Of a DNA stretch of 11,326 nucleotides, positions 1 through 6,809 are shown in pieces; position 1 is the first letter of the stretch; each line of letters opens with the position of its first letter. The translations under genes were made by a program, and so were the position numbers. This DNA comes from Bacillota bacterium (lineage in GTDB: Bacteria; Bacillota; Clostridia; Lachnospirales; Lachnospiraceae). The stretch lies in contig JAEWMZ010000016.1 in assembly GCA_023392995.1 (NCBI GenBank), positions 1 to 11,326 on the forward strand. Direction: 5' to 3'. The notes beneath the pieces are model-generated. The model was not told the DNA's origin and did not search any database. It saw nothing but the letters and a program-made list of their open reading frames with translations.

Positions 1-1524
1 GATTATTCCATACGAGATTTAGGGAAGTTCATGAATGAACTGCAGCTTACTTCCATGCAGCTAAAAATAGGTGAACTTGTACTAAAGGAAATCAAAGCCA
101 GAATTAACTTTTTGATTGATGTCGGACTAGATTATCTGACACTGTCAAGAGCAACCGGCAGTCTATCCGGTGGTGAATCCCAGAGAATCCGATTGGCCAC
201 ACAGATCGGCTCCGGGTTAGTGGGAGTCGCATATATTTTGGATGAGCCAAGCATTGGACTTCATCAAAGAGATAACGATAAGCTATTGAAGACCTTAAGG
301 AACTTAAAGGATTTGGGGAATACGCTGATTGTGGTGGAGCATGATGAAGATACCATGTTCGCAGCGGATTATATCGTTGATATCGGACCGGGCGCCGGTG
401 AGCATGGTGGAAAAGTAGTAGCTCAGGGTACCGCAAAGCAGATTATGAAGGTGAAGGAATCAATTACCGGAGCGTACTTGAGCGGAAGAATAAAGATTCC
501 GGTTCCAACAGAGAGACGCCAGCCAAACGGATATTTATCGGTGCGTGGCGCATGTGAGAATAATCTAAAGAACGTGGATGTGGACATTCCATTGGGAGTC
601 ATGACCTGCGTTACCGGCGTATCCGGTTCCGGAAAGAGTTCGCTGGTTACTGAGATATTATACAAGAGGCTGGCCAGGGATTTAAACCGTGCACGTATGA
701 TTCCGGGAAAGCATGCACAGATGATTGGTATCGACCAACTGGATAAGGTCATCAATATTGATCAGTCACCGATCGGCAGAACGCCAAGATCCAATCCGGC
801 CACCTATACCGGTGTGTTTGATCAGATCAGAGATCTATTCGCCTCCACACAGGATGCCAAGATGAGGGGCTATGGAAAAGGCCGGTTCAGCTTCAATGTA
901 AAGGGTGGAAGATGCGAGGCTTGCAGCGGCGACGGTATCTTAAAGATTGAGATGAACTTCCTGCCGGATATCTATGTACCTTGTGAAGTTTGCGGTGGTA
1001 AACGTTACAATCGTGACACCCTAGAGGTTCGCTACAAGGGAAAGAACATCTATGATGTTCTGGACATGACGATAGAAGAGGCAGTGAAATTCTTTGAGAA
1101 TGTTCCCTCCATTAAGAGAAAGATTGAGACCCTGAATGATGTAGGATTATCCTATCTTCGATTAGGACATCCTTCCACCTCTTTATCCGGCGGTGAAGCC
1201 CAAAGAATTAAACTGGCAACAGAATTAAGCAAGCGAAGTACAGGTAAGACCATATACATTCTGGATGAGCCGACTACTGGTTTACATTTTGCAGATGTTC
1301 ATAAATTAATCGAGATTATGAAGCGCTTCTCTGATACCGGCAATACAGTGGTGGTAATAGAACATAATCTGGATGTTATTAAAACCGCAGACTACATCAT
1401 TGATATCGGACCGGAGGGCGGAGATAAGGGTGGAACCGTAATTGCCCTGGGAACGCCAGAGGAAATTGCAGATAACCCGGTTTCGTATACAGGTATGTAT
1501 GTTAAGAAGTATCTGGAGCAGTAG
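1..1524 (+). CDS. uvrA: UvrA, excinuclease ABC subunit A (5'-truncated by window edge)
   Basis: The reading frame is open from base 1, so the true start lies upstream. About 507 residues are visible of a protein usually near 940 long. UvrA is the DNA-damage recognition ATPase of nucleotide excision repair; it acts as a dimer, scans DNA in the cytoplasm and loads UvrB. Counting from the first visible codon, the end of ATPase domain I is present: signature LSGGESQR (55-62) and Walker B ILDEPSIGLH (79 on). Domain II is complete: Walker A GVSGSGKSS (206-214), a zinc module Cys305-X2-Cys308-X19-Cys328-X2-Cys331, signature LSGGEAQR (395-402) and Walker B LDEPTTGLH (421 on). The first ATM at base 31 is an internal methionine, not a start, because in-frame UvrA-like residues precede it. 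No convincing terminator follows the stop. Identification is very secure; UvrA paralogues are possible but nothing here suggests one. Confidence 0.97.
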   Translation, partial: DYSIRDLGKFMNELQLTSMQLKIGELVLKEIKARINFLIDVGLDYLTLSRATGSLSGGESQRIRLATQIGSGLVGVAYILDEPSIGLHQRDNDKLLKTLRNLKDLGNTLIVVEHDEDTMFAADYIVDIGPGAGEHGGKVVAQGTAKQIMKVKESITGAYLSGRIKIPVPTERRQPNGYLSVRGACENNLKNVDVDIPLGVMTCVTGVSGSGKSSLVTEILYKRLARDLNRARMIPGKHAQMIGIDQLDKVINIDQSPIGRTPRSNPATYTGVFDQIRDLFASTQDAKMRGYGKGRFSFNVKGGRCEACSGDGILKIEMNFLPDIYVPCEVCGGKRYNRDTLEVRYKGKNIYDVLDMTIEEAVKFFENVPSIKRKIETLNDVGLSYLRLGHPSTSLSGGEAQRIKLATELSKRSTGKTIYILDEPTTGLHFADVHKLIEIMKRFSDTGNTVVVIEHNLDVIKTADYIIDIGPEGGDKGGTVIALGTPEEIADNPVSYTGMYVKKYLEQ

Positions 1525-1537
1525 GGGAAATTTAAGT

Positions 1538-1610
1538 AAAAGTATTTCATTAGAAAAAGTATTTATAGCAATAAGAATAATAAAACAAGCTAAAATTATC
1601 AGCTAAAATT
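1538..1610. repeat. Two short direct-repeat pairs between uvrA and yfbR
   Basis: AAAAGTATTT occurs at 1538-1547 and 1555-1564, and AGCTAAAATT at 1588-1597 and 1601-1610. The second copy of AGCTAAAATT runs into a T-tract, but only a 4-bp AGCT stem can form, so it is a poor intrinsic terminator. No promoter with good boxes was found before the next gene. The sequence is AT-rich and low in complexity, so chance repetition is likely. Confidence 0.3.
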
Positions 1611-1677
1611 TTTTCAAAATCACGGTAATGTCGCTTGAAATATTCTGAGTTTTAGATAATGACGGAGGATAAAGGGC

Positions 1678-2271
1678 ATGGAGAACGGTTTTTTTGCAAT
1701 GATGTCTAGAATGAAGTTGATTGAGCGCTGGGCATTAATGCGTAACTCCAACTCAGAGAATATCAGTGAGCATTCCCTGGAGGTAAGTATTCTGGCACAT
1801 GCTTTAGCGATCATAAGTAATGAGAGATTAGGGAACCGTCTGAATGCAGAAAAGGCGGCTCTAATTGGGCTATATCATGATGCAACAGAGATTATTACCG
1901 GAGACATGCCAACTCCAATCAAATATTTTAATGAGAATATTCAAGGTGCCTTTAAGGCCATAGAAGCAGATGCGGCAAGACGTTTGCTTGGGATGCTGCC
2001 GGAGGATATCAGAGTAAGCTACGAATCCATCTTCTTCCCGGGAGAAGGAGAGGAGTACTTATGGAAGTTAGTAAAGGCGGCAGACAAATTATCAGCATTA
2101 ATTAAATGTATCGAAGAGAGAAAAACAGGGAATACAGAATTTTATAGTGCCGAAAAATCACTGGAGGCGATTCTGAGAAAAATGGAGCTGGCTGAAGTGG
2201 ATATTTTTATGATGGATTTTCTGCCGGCTTATGATAAGACCCTTGACGAATTAAATGGACATGACCAGTGA
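1678..2271 (+). CDS. yfbR: YfbR-like HD-domain 5'-deoxynucleotidase
   Basis: This 197-residue cytoplasmic protein closely matches the length and motif order of Escherichia coli YfbR, a metal-dependent 5'-nucleotidase that dephosphorylates deoxyribonucleoside 5'-monophosphates. The HD metal site is intact: His32 (in SEHS), His67-Asp68 (in YHDATE) and Asp136 (in KAADKL). Glu71 and Asp76 in GDMPTPIKYF correspond to catalytic-pocket residues of YfbR. Arg17-Trp18 near the N-terminus matches the Arg-Trp pair that selects deoxy over ribo substrates in E. coli. The start is ATG 1678, with GGAGG at 1664-1668 nine bases upstream. It lies 153 bases after uvrA on the same strand and 201 bases before the next gene. 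It probably helps salvage or balance the dNMP pool; that cellular role is inferred from the family. Confidence 0.93.
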   Translation: MENGFFAMMSRMKLIERWALMRNSNSENISEHSLEVSILAHALAIISNERLGNRLNAEKAALIGLYHDATEIITGDMPTPIKYFNENIQGAFKAIEADAARRLLGMLPEDIRVSYESIFFPGEGEEYLWKLVKAADKLSALIKCIEERKTGNTEFYSAEKSLEAILRKMELAEVDIFMMDFLPAYDKTLDELNGHDQ

Positions 2272-2276
2272 TGTAA

Positions 2277-2407
2277 TTGAGAAGTAAAGTATTAAGAATT
2301 GAAGCGTTGAGCAATAAAACAACGGACAATAAAGTACAGCAATGTAACATCAGCCAATGAAGCATTGAGCAGTGAAGAGTAAGACCGTTGAAGCGGTAAA
2401 AGATAAA
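2277..2407. repeat. Degenerate interspersed repeat with TTGAAGC core
   Basis: Three imperfect 21-base copies share a TGAAGC core: 2298-2318 (ATTGAAGCGTTGAGCAATAAA without its last base is 20 long), 2356-2376 and 2387-2407. Between them CAATAAA recurs at 2312-2318 and 2328-2334, with related CAATG stretches. The copies are unevenly spaced (58 and 31 bases) and diverged, so this is not an active array. No gene is visible here. A 10-bp palindrome TATACGTATA at 2448-2457 sits just before the ribosome binding site of the following gene and could be an operator. Confidence 0.4.
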
Positions 2408-2472
2408 CGCTTTCATATGCAAAGAGAACTACCTGATCATAGTTTGTTATACGTATATATGGGAGAAATAAG

Positions 2473-3195
2473 ATGGTAACGATTGATGGTAAGTGGGTTA
2501 TGGAAGGACTTACGGATCATGATCCGAATAGAATAAAGTCCAGCAAGGAGCTTTCTGCTTATATTAATGAAGTTGGCTTCCTGCCCTTATTTAAGAATTG
2601 TGTATCAGGATTTTCGGTAGAAGAAATTACAGGAAGTAATTACTGGTGGTCAGATAAACCAGCAGAGGATCCCTGGGAATGGCGTGAAGTGATTGCTGCC
2701 GAAGGTGAGATTGCCTATGGTAAACTCTTTGGTAATCGAGCCGGTTTTGTATCAAAGGAATGGTATCCTTACTTGGCTTCTTACCGTAGAGATGGCTATG
2801 ATTTTGATAGCAGATATGAAGATGGCCTGGCAAGTTATCGCACGAAGAGAATTATGGATGTGCTGGAGTCCTATGATGAGCTGCTCTCTAACCAGCTAAA
2901 GGAAAAGGCCGGTTTTGGTAAAGGTGGAGAAAAAGGCTTTGAGGGAGCAATCACTACTTTACAGATGCAGACCTACATTGCAGTCAGAAGCTTTCGCAGA
3001 AGGTGTAATAAAAAGCAGGAGGAGTATGGATGGTCTGTAGCTAGCTATACACTAAGTGAGAATTTGTTTGGACGAGATCATGTACGTTCTGCTTATGATT
3101 TAAGTGCTGCTCAGGCTAAGGAGAAGATTGTGGATTGGATCATAAGTAAATTCCCGGCAGCTTCGCGTACTGAAGTAGAAAGAGCTATGAAGTAA
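2473..3195 (+). CDS. Putative AlkZ-related protein of unknown function
   Basis: This 240-residue soluble protein has no signal peptide or membrane segment. It resembles, from memory, a clostridial family often labelled AlkZ-related (AlkZ/YcaQ are winged-helix DNA glycosylases acting on alkylated bases or crosslinks). The supporting pattern is a run of conserved-looking tracts: LPLFKN (37-42), GFSVEE (46-51), WWSD (58-61), DPWEWR (66-71), AYGKLFGNRAGFVSKEWYP (81-99), YRRDGYDFDSRYEDGLAS (104-121), TLQMQTYIAVRSF further on, and YGWSVASYTLSENLFG near the C-terminus. The many tryptophans and aromatic residues suggest a ligand- or nucleic-acid-binding pocket. I cannot point to a verified catalytic residue, so enzyme activity is not claimed. 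The start is ATG 2473, with GGGAG at 2461-2465 seven bases upstream. The coding call is strong; the family label is moderate and the function open. Confidence 0.85.
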   Translation: MVTIDGKWVMEGLTDHDPNRIKSSKELSAYINEVGFLPLFKNCVSGFSVEEITGSNYWWSDKPAEDPWEWREVIAAEGEIAYGKLFGNRAGFVSKEWYPYLASYRRDGYDFDSRYEDGLASYRTKRIMDVLESYDELLSNQLKEKAGFGKGGEKGFEGAITTLQMQTYIAVRSFRRRCNKKQEEYGWSVASYTLSENLFGRDHVRSAYDLSAAQAKEKIVDWIISKFPAASRTEVERAMK

Positions 3196-3297
3196 GATAA
3201 AAAGAGGAAAAGGCTGTATTTACAGAAAGCTTATAAGTAAATGTGCATTTGGAAAGGGCATTTGTGAAGTTTTTATAACTGCAGTTGGTATTATAAG

Positions 3298-3344
3298 AGT
3301 GTAATTGTTGGATCTTTATGATTTAACATTTACACTTATTTTTT
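3298..3344 (+). terminator. Intrinsic terminator after the AlkZ-related gene
   Basis: AGTGTAATTGTT (3298-3309) pairs with AACATTTACACT (3325-3336) over 12 bases with a single mismatch and a 15-base loop. It is followed by T3339-T3344. It sits about 100 bases after the stop codon and would end that transcript. Confidence 0.7.
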
Positions 3345-3737
3345 ATCTATAATTTTGCTTCTATGAATATTATTATCATGCCCAAGATTGAATGGAAAGA
3401 AGCGAAGGTGGAATTATTCTGTGAAAAACGACGGGGTATGCAAAAGTTAATACTCGCCATTAAATATAAATCGTATTATCAGATTATAGTACAAAAGAAT
3501 AAAGTGTATGAGCTTTGGCAGCCTTTGAATGAGAGGAATAGAATAGGCATTAGTAATCGTTAAATGAGGAAGAGGATGGGAGTAGATAGGGGTATAGTCA
3601 GAAGACCGCATAGTCACAATGCAAAGCTGAGAGGTATAAGGATTTGCCCTTATAAGAATTTGCCTTTATAAAAATTTTGCTGATATATAAAAAATTAGGA
3701 TATTTTGACTAGATATAACAAAAGTAGATGTAATCGA
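3345..3737. other. Gene-poor intergenic stretch, no supported gene
   Basis: Bases 3363-3563 are open for 66 codons on the plus strand, but no ribosome binding site precedes the ATG and the product (Lys/Ile/Tyr rich) resembles nothing I recognise, so it is not called as a gene. Apart from the 16-bp repeat at 3635-3682, I see no RNA gene, riboswitch core or promoter here. Confidence 0.5.
3635..3682. repeat. Three tandem copies of a 16-bp unit
   Basis: The units abut exactly: TATAAGGATTTGCCCT (3635-3650), TATAAGAATTTGCCTT (3651-3666) and TATAAAAATTTTGCTG (3667-3682). The first two differ at two positions; the third is more diverged. Unit 1 together with the start of unit 2 also forms a 6-bp hairpin, ATAAGG (3636-3641) with CCTTAT (3648-3653). 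The array lies about 55 bases upstream of the promoter of the secreted-protein gene, so it could be a regulator site or a replication-slippage product. Confidence 0.65.
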
Positions 3738-3766
3738 TTGTTTTATGCGTAAGAAAGGGCTATAAT
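3738..3766 (+). promoter_or_regulatory. Sigma-A-type promoter of the secreted-protein gene
   Basis: A perfect -10 box TATAAT (3761-3766) stands exactly 17 bases downstream of TTGTTT (3738-3743), a weak -35. Transcription would start near 3773, leaving a leader of about 137 bases before ATG 3910. I see only a weak TAGAT/ATCTA hairpin (3838-3859) in that leader and no recognisable c-di-GMP or other riboswitch core. Confidence 0.65.
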
Positions 3767-3909
3767 GGTTATTGTAAGAAATATATGAATTAAATGAAAA
3801 TTATGGATACGGAATTGAGTGCAGCTCGTCTAATAAATAGATGAATTTATAATAATCTACACTTTATCTGGAGAAACGCTTTTGGAACCATAAGAAAGGA
3901 TGGGGAAAG

Positions 3910-5076
3910 ATGAACTTTAAGAAGAGCAACATCATAGGAACAAGAGACGCTGTTTATAGTAAGAGAGGCATCTATAAGAGACTATTGGCTATTTGTATGA
4001 TATTCAGTATAGTACTAAGTAGTGCTGTAGAGCCTAGATCAGTGAAGGCAGCAGATGCAGTACCTGGAACGTCTGTTGGTGTTACCGTTGACTACACCCA
4101 AGAGATAGCGACAGTTACACCTGGGGCTGGAGGAAGTACGAGATTTTACATGAGTACGGATGGAAAGAAGAACTGGGAAATGATAGATGATTCCAGAGTG
4201 GTTGATCTATCTTCAATATTATCAACAAAAGAAGTAATCGTGTATTTTAAAGGAAACAAGGATACATATGAGTTACCATACACGCTCCAAGCAGAAAGTG
4301 CCAAGGAACTGACGGTTAGCTATAAAATCACTAGCGGTGTAGGAAAGATTGATTTTTCCGCGACTACTCCAGTTGAATATAAAAAAGGTGCGAATGGAGC
4401 ATGGAGACAAGTAACTAGTCCTATATTTACATCCATCTATGAGATTAAAGGAGCAACCTTATACTTTAGAACGGCAGCTACGGTAGCAAAAAGAGCTGGT
4501 AAAACAATCAGTGTTAAAATTGGTAAAAAGCCTTCGGCTCCATCGGCGAAAGTAGATGGCAGCAAATTGATTTTGTCAGGGCTAAAGTTAGGTGAAACAG
4601 TGTATCGTATTAATGATGGCCCAATAACCTCCACTTCTAAAGCAGATAAGGTGAATTATCTTGATTTAAAGGCATTAGGTGTTTCAGCCTCGGGTGCAAT
4701 TTTAGGTGGAACAATTGAGCTGTATAATGTGGGAACGGATAAAAAGTTAAGATCAAGTGTTAGAGTGATCAATGTTCCTGCGCAAGCAGCAGCACCTTTA
4801 GCAGTTTCGATTACAGGAACATCAATAACGATAACCGATCCTAATCCGAAAATATATTATGAATATACGGTAGTGAACAAAACAACAACTTTTGACCCCA
4901 TGAAAGCAAAGTGGAGTCAGATAACGTCAAAAAAACCCGTATTAGTTAAAAATGCATCTTTAGGCGATAAGATTTATGTAAGGTTAAAGAGTACTATTGA
5001 TCCGAGTACAAAGCAGGTTATATTAGCATCTGTCGCAATGGAAAAGGTTGTTGATTCAATATCTCCTTCAAAATGA
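3910..5076 (+). CDS. Secreted protein of four repeated beta-rich modules
   Basis: This 388-residue protein begins with a long basic N-region and a hydrophobic core (about residues 25-40, LLAICMIFSIVLSSAV). A signal-peptidase I site is likely after Val-Lys-Ala (45-47), giving a mature protein of about 341 residues. No LPXTG anchor, SLH domain, lipobox or C-terminal membrane helix is visible, so it is probably released or held non-covalently at the surface. The rest reads as four diverged modules of roughly 70-85 residues (about 57-128, 133-205, 212-292, 296-380). Each has a valine/threonine-rich strand, then an aromatic stretch with a Trp or Gly turn (FYMSTDGKKNWEMID; VEYKKGANGAWRQVTS; VYRINDGPITSTS; KAKWSQITSKK), then a closing strand (VIVYFKG; ATLYFRT; GTIELYN; DKIYVRL). 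Such modules are often adhesive or structural, but no function can be assigned. It has its own promoter; ATG 3910 follows a purine-rich GGATGGGGAAAG stretch used as the ribosome binding site. Confidence 0.88.
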   Translation: MNFKKSNIIGTRDAVYSKRGIYKRLLAICMIFSIVLSSAVEPRSVKAADAVPGTSVGVTVDYTQEIATVTPGAGGSTRFYMSTDGKKNWEMIDDSRVVDLSSILSTKEVIVYFKGNKDTYELPYTLQAESAKELTVSYKITSGVGKIDFSATTPVEYKKGANGAWRQVTSPIFTSIYEIKGATLYFRTAATVAKRAGKTISVKIGKKPSAPSAKVDGSKLILSGLKLGETVYRINDGPITSTSKADKVNYLDLKALGVSASGAILGGTIELYNVGTDKKLRSSVRVINVPAQAAAPLAVSITGTSITITDPNPKIYYEYTVVNKTTTFDPMKAKWSQITSKKPVLVKNASLGDKIYVRLKSTIDPSTKQVILASVAMEKVVDSISPSK

Positions 5077-5201
5077 TAGAAAGAAAAAATAGAAATTTAT
5101 AATACCTGGAGTAATTTACAATATGCAGATTGCGTATTATATTATAACTAGATAAGGAACAACCACTACTAGGTGAGTTGAACGTGCTAGAAATAGAAGT
5201 C

Positions 5202-5266
5202 CAATACAAGGCAGAGTTTTCGCCTACAAATCTGAAATGAATAGGATTTGTAGGCGTTTTGTATTG
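5202..5266 (+). terminator. Nested inverted repeat, likely terminator of the secreted-protein gene
   Basis: A perfect 12-bp stem, CGCCTACAAATC (5221-5232) with GATTTGTAGGCG (5245-5256), carries a 12-base loop and is followed by TTTT (5257-5260). An outer 8-bp arm, CAATACAA (5202-5209) with TTGTATTG (5259-5266), is separated by an asymmetric internal loop. It starts about 125 bases after the stop codon. The T-tract is short but the stem is strong. Confidence 0.65.
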
Positions 5267-5367
5267 ACTTTATAAAGTAAGATGGTCAATGAACAGCAGA
5301 TGGAATGACATCCTTAATTGCATATGGGGAACCAGAGTTGATAGAGATTGTGACTATGAAAATAATC

Positions 5368-5398
5368 TGTATACAAATTATAAATGACAGGTTATAAT
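5368..5398 (+). promoter_or_regulatory. gntR promoter with overlapping TGTATACA palindrome
   Basis: A consensus -10 TATAAT (5393-5398) lies 17 bases after TATACA (5370-5375), which matches four of six -35 positions. The -35 is embedded in the perfect palindrome TGTATACA (5368-5375), where a bound repressor would block RNA polymerase. GntR/HutC proteins commonly autoregulate through GT/AC palindromes, so self-control is plausible. The rest of the 360-base gap before this gene holds only the terminator-like repeat and a possible gene remnant near 5293-5350. Confidence 0.6.
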
Positions 5399-5439
5399 GA
5401 CCCATAAGAATACGGTTAGTTGGAAAAGGAGATGATTTG

Positions 5440-6231
5440 ATGAAGGAATTTTTAAACGATAAATTGGATTACTCGAGTCCACTTACTTTGCAGGAACAAA
5501 TTTCTCGAATATTTAAAAATAATATTGTGATGTATCAGCTTAATGTCGGATATAAGCTTCCTACGGAAGAAGAAATATGTAAAGCCTACGATGTCAGCCG
5601 TTCGACCGTACGTGGAGCTATTCAAGAATTGGAGAATGAGGGTTTAGTTGCCAGAGTAAGAGGAAAAGGGACATTTGTTGCCGGTGGGAAGATTGAACGA
5701 AGGATGGAAAAGGTATATAGCTTTAGTCATCAAATGGAGGATAGCAATATAAAACCTTCTTCTAAGGTTTTGGAATTTAAACGGATAGCAGCAGGTCTTA
5801 AGCTTGCGGAAATATTTAATATATCGGTAGATGAGATGATATTTATGATAAAGAGGATACGTTATGCTGATGGTATCCCAATGTTAGTTGAAACTACTTG
5901 TATTCCTTTCAGTGTATATCCTCAACTAATCGAAGAAAATTTAGAGCAGAAATCATTGTATGACATACTAAGGCACGAAGGAGGTATCATTCCTTATGTT
6001 GCTGAAGAAGTATATGAAAGCGTAATTATGAAGCCGGATATTTGTAAATTAATTCAACGTCCCAAGGGTAGCAGCGGATTTTATATTGAAAGAATTGCAA
6101 AGACCAAAAGCGATAACGTATATGAGTTTACCCAGTCTTATATGAGAGGTGATTGTAATAAAATAATTGTTACACTGAAAGAGGAAAACGATTCCTATTA
6201 CAGCGCTATTAAATTAGTGCAGCATATTTGA
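5440..6231 (+). CDS. GntR-family (HutC/UTRA) transcriptional regulator
   Basis: This is a one-component regulator of 263 residues. The N-terminal winged helix (about 14-80) contains the typical GntR run: GYKLPTEEEICKAYDVSRST (37-56), VRGAIQELENEGLVARVRGK (57-76) and GTFV (77-80). The C-terminal half (about 95-240) fits a UTRA effector domain, with the usual late pattern FYIERI ... VYEFTQSYMRGD before the last strand. UTRA domains bind small ligands such as sugar phosphates, amino sugars or histidine derivatives; the ligand here is unknown. ATG 5440 is preferred over TTG 5437 because AAGGAG (5426-5431) is eight bases from ATG and only five from TTG. It has its own promoter and terminator. The adjacent co-directional deoC-like gene, with repeat-rich promoter DNA, is its most likely target. 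Confidence 0.93.
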   Translation: MKEFLNDKLDYSSPLTLQEQISRIFKNNIVMYQLNVGYKLPTEEEICKAYDVSRSTVRGAIQELENEGLVARVRGKGTFVAGGKIERRMEKVYSFSHQMEDSNIKPSSKVLEFKRIAAGLKLAEIFNISVDEMIFMIKRIRYADGIPMLVETTCIPFSVYPQLIEENLEQKSLYDILRHEGGIIPYVAEEVYESVIMKPDICKLIQRPKGSSGFYIERIAKTKSDNVYEFTQSYMRGDCNKIIVTLKEENDSYYSAIKLVQHI

Positions 6232-6258
6232 GAGGGTATGGGGAGGTTCGTAAATAAA

Positions 6259-6302
6259 GTGAACTTGTAAAGTTAATTACTAGCTTTGCAGGTTCATTTT
6301 TT
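6259..6302 (+). terminator. Intrinsic terminator of the gntR gene
   Basis: TGAACTTGTAAAG (6260-6272) pairs with CTTTGCAGGTTCA (6284-6296) over 13 bases including two G-U pairs. An 11-base loop and a run of six T (6297-6302) follow. It begins under 30 bases after the stop codon, so gntR and deoC are largely separate transcripts. Confidence 0.88.
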
Positions 6303-6445
6303 ACTCCATTTATCCTTTATTGATTAGTTAAAATAGCTTTCGAGATGTCTCTGGTAAGTCTCTTTACTAGATGAAAAATTTGGATGAGAGTTTTTTAAAA
6401 ATTATTTTGTTAAAGTATACTTCTGATTAATTAAATGCAAAACTA

Positions 6446-6474
6446 TTGACAAGAACGTAACTGTGATATATGAT
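6446..6474 (+). promoter_or_regulatory. Near-consensus promoter of the deoC-like gene
   Basis: A perfect -35 TTGACA (6446-6451), a 17-base spacer and TATGAT (6469-6474, five of six) predict a strong sigma-A promoter starting near 6481. A perfect 10-bp palindrome AAGTATACTT lies just upstream (6413-6422) and shares the GTATAC core seen at the gntR promoter. A promoter this good would need a repressor to be conditional. Confidence 0.75.
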
Positions 6475-6513
6475 ACAAATAATACAAAAGGTACATTTGA
6501 TACATATAAAACA
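6472..6513 (+). repeat. 9-bp-phased TACA repeat array at the deoC transcription start
   Basis: TACA occurs at 6474, 6483, 6492 and 6501, exactly nine bases apart, with AACA in phase at 6510. The nine-base units are GATACAAAT, AATACAAAA, GGTACATTT, GATACATAT and AAAACAAAT. The array begins inside the -10 box and covers the first ~33 transcribed bases. It may be an operator array, an RNA-level protein site or an AT-rich coincidence. Confidence 0.6.
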
Positions 6514-6809
6514 AATATAATAAATAAAACTAACAAATGAGTTAGTGCAACGATAAAATCGTTATTGAAATGAAAAATTTATATTTGGATAAATTATGGC
6601 TGGTTCTTAGAAGAATCTTTATTACTAAGTACAACAAATTTGAGTTTTATGTGAGAAATACAAAAAATAAAGATACTATAGGATTGTCATTTTAAAGATT
6701 GGGAGCGTGGAAAATTAATCTAAAAAAATTTTTGTTCCAGAGCGAAAAAATAGTTACAGATTTTGGCTTCATAATTACAAAAAATATAACAGGAAGGAAA
6801 TAGTAAGTA
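6514..6809 (+). other. Long untranslated leader of the deoC-like gene
   Basis: With the start site near 6481, the leader is about 330 bases long, and I see no credible gene in it. Visible structures are a tight hairpin AACGAT/ATCGTT (6549-6563, 3-base loop) and a short TTCTT-AG-AAGAA inverted repeat near 6605-6616. No known riboswitch core, T-box motif or attenuator-type terminator before the gene was recognised. A further internal promoter cannot be excluded. Confidence 0.4.

Noticed and set aside
3363..3563. 66-codon open frame on the plus strand
   Set aside because: There is no ribosome binding site, no recognisable motif and an AT-biased Lys/Ile/Tyr composition as expected by chance.
3773..3909. 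c-di-GMP riboswitch before the secreted-protein gene
   Set aside because: The leader lacks the conserved GEMM core and has only a weak 5-bp hairpin.
5437..5439. TTG as the gntR start codon
   Set aside because: The immediately following ATG at 5440 has better spacing to AAGGAG and is the stronger codon.
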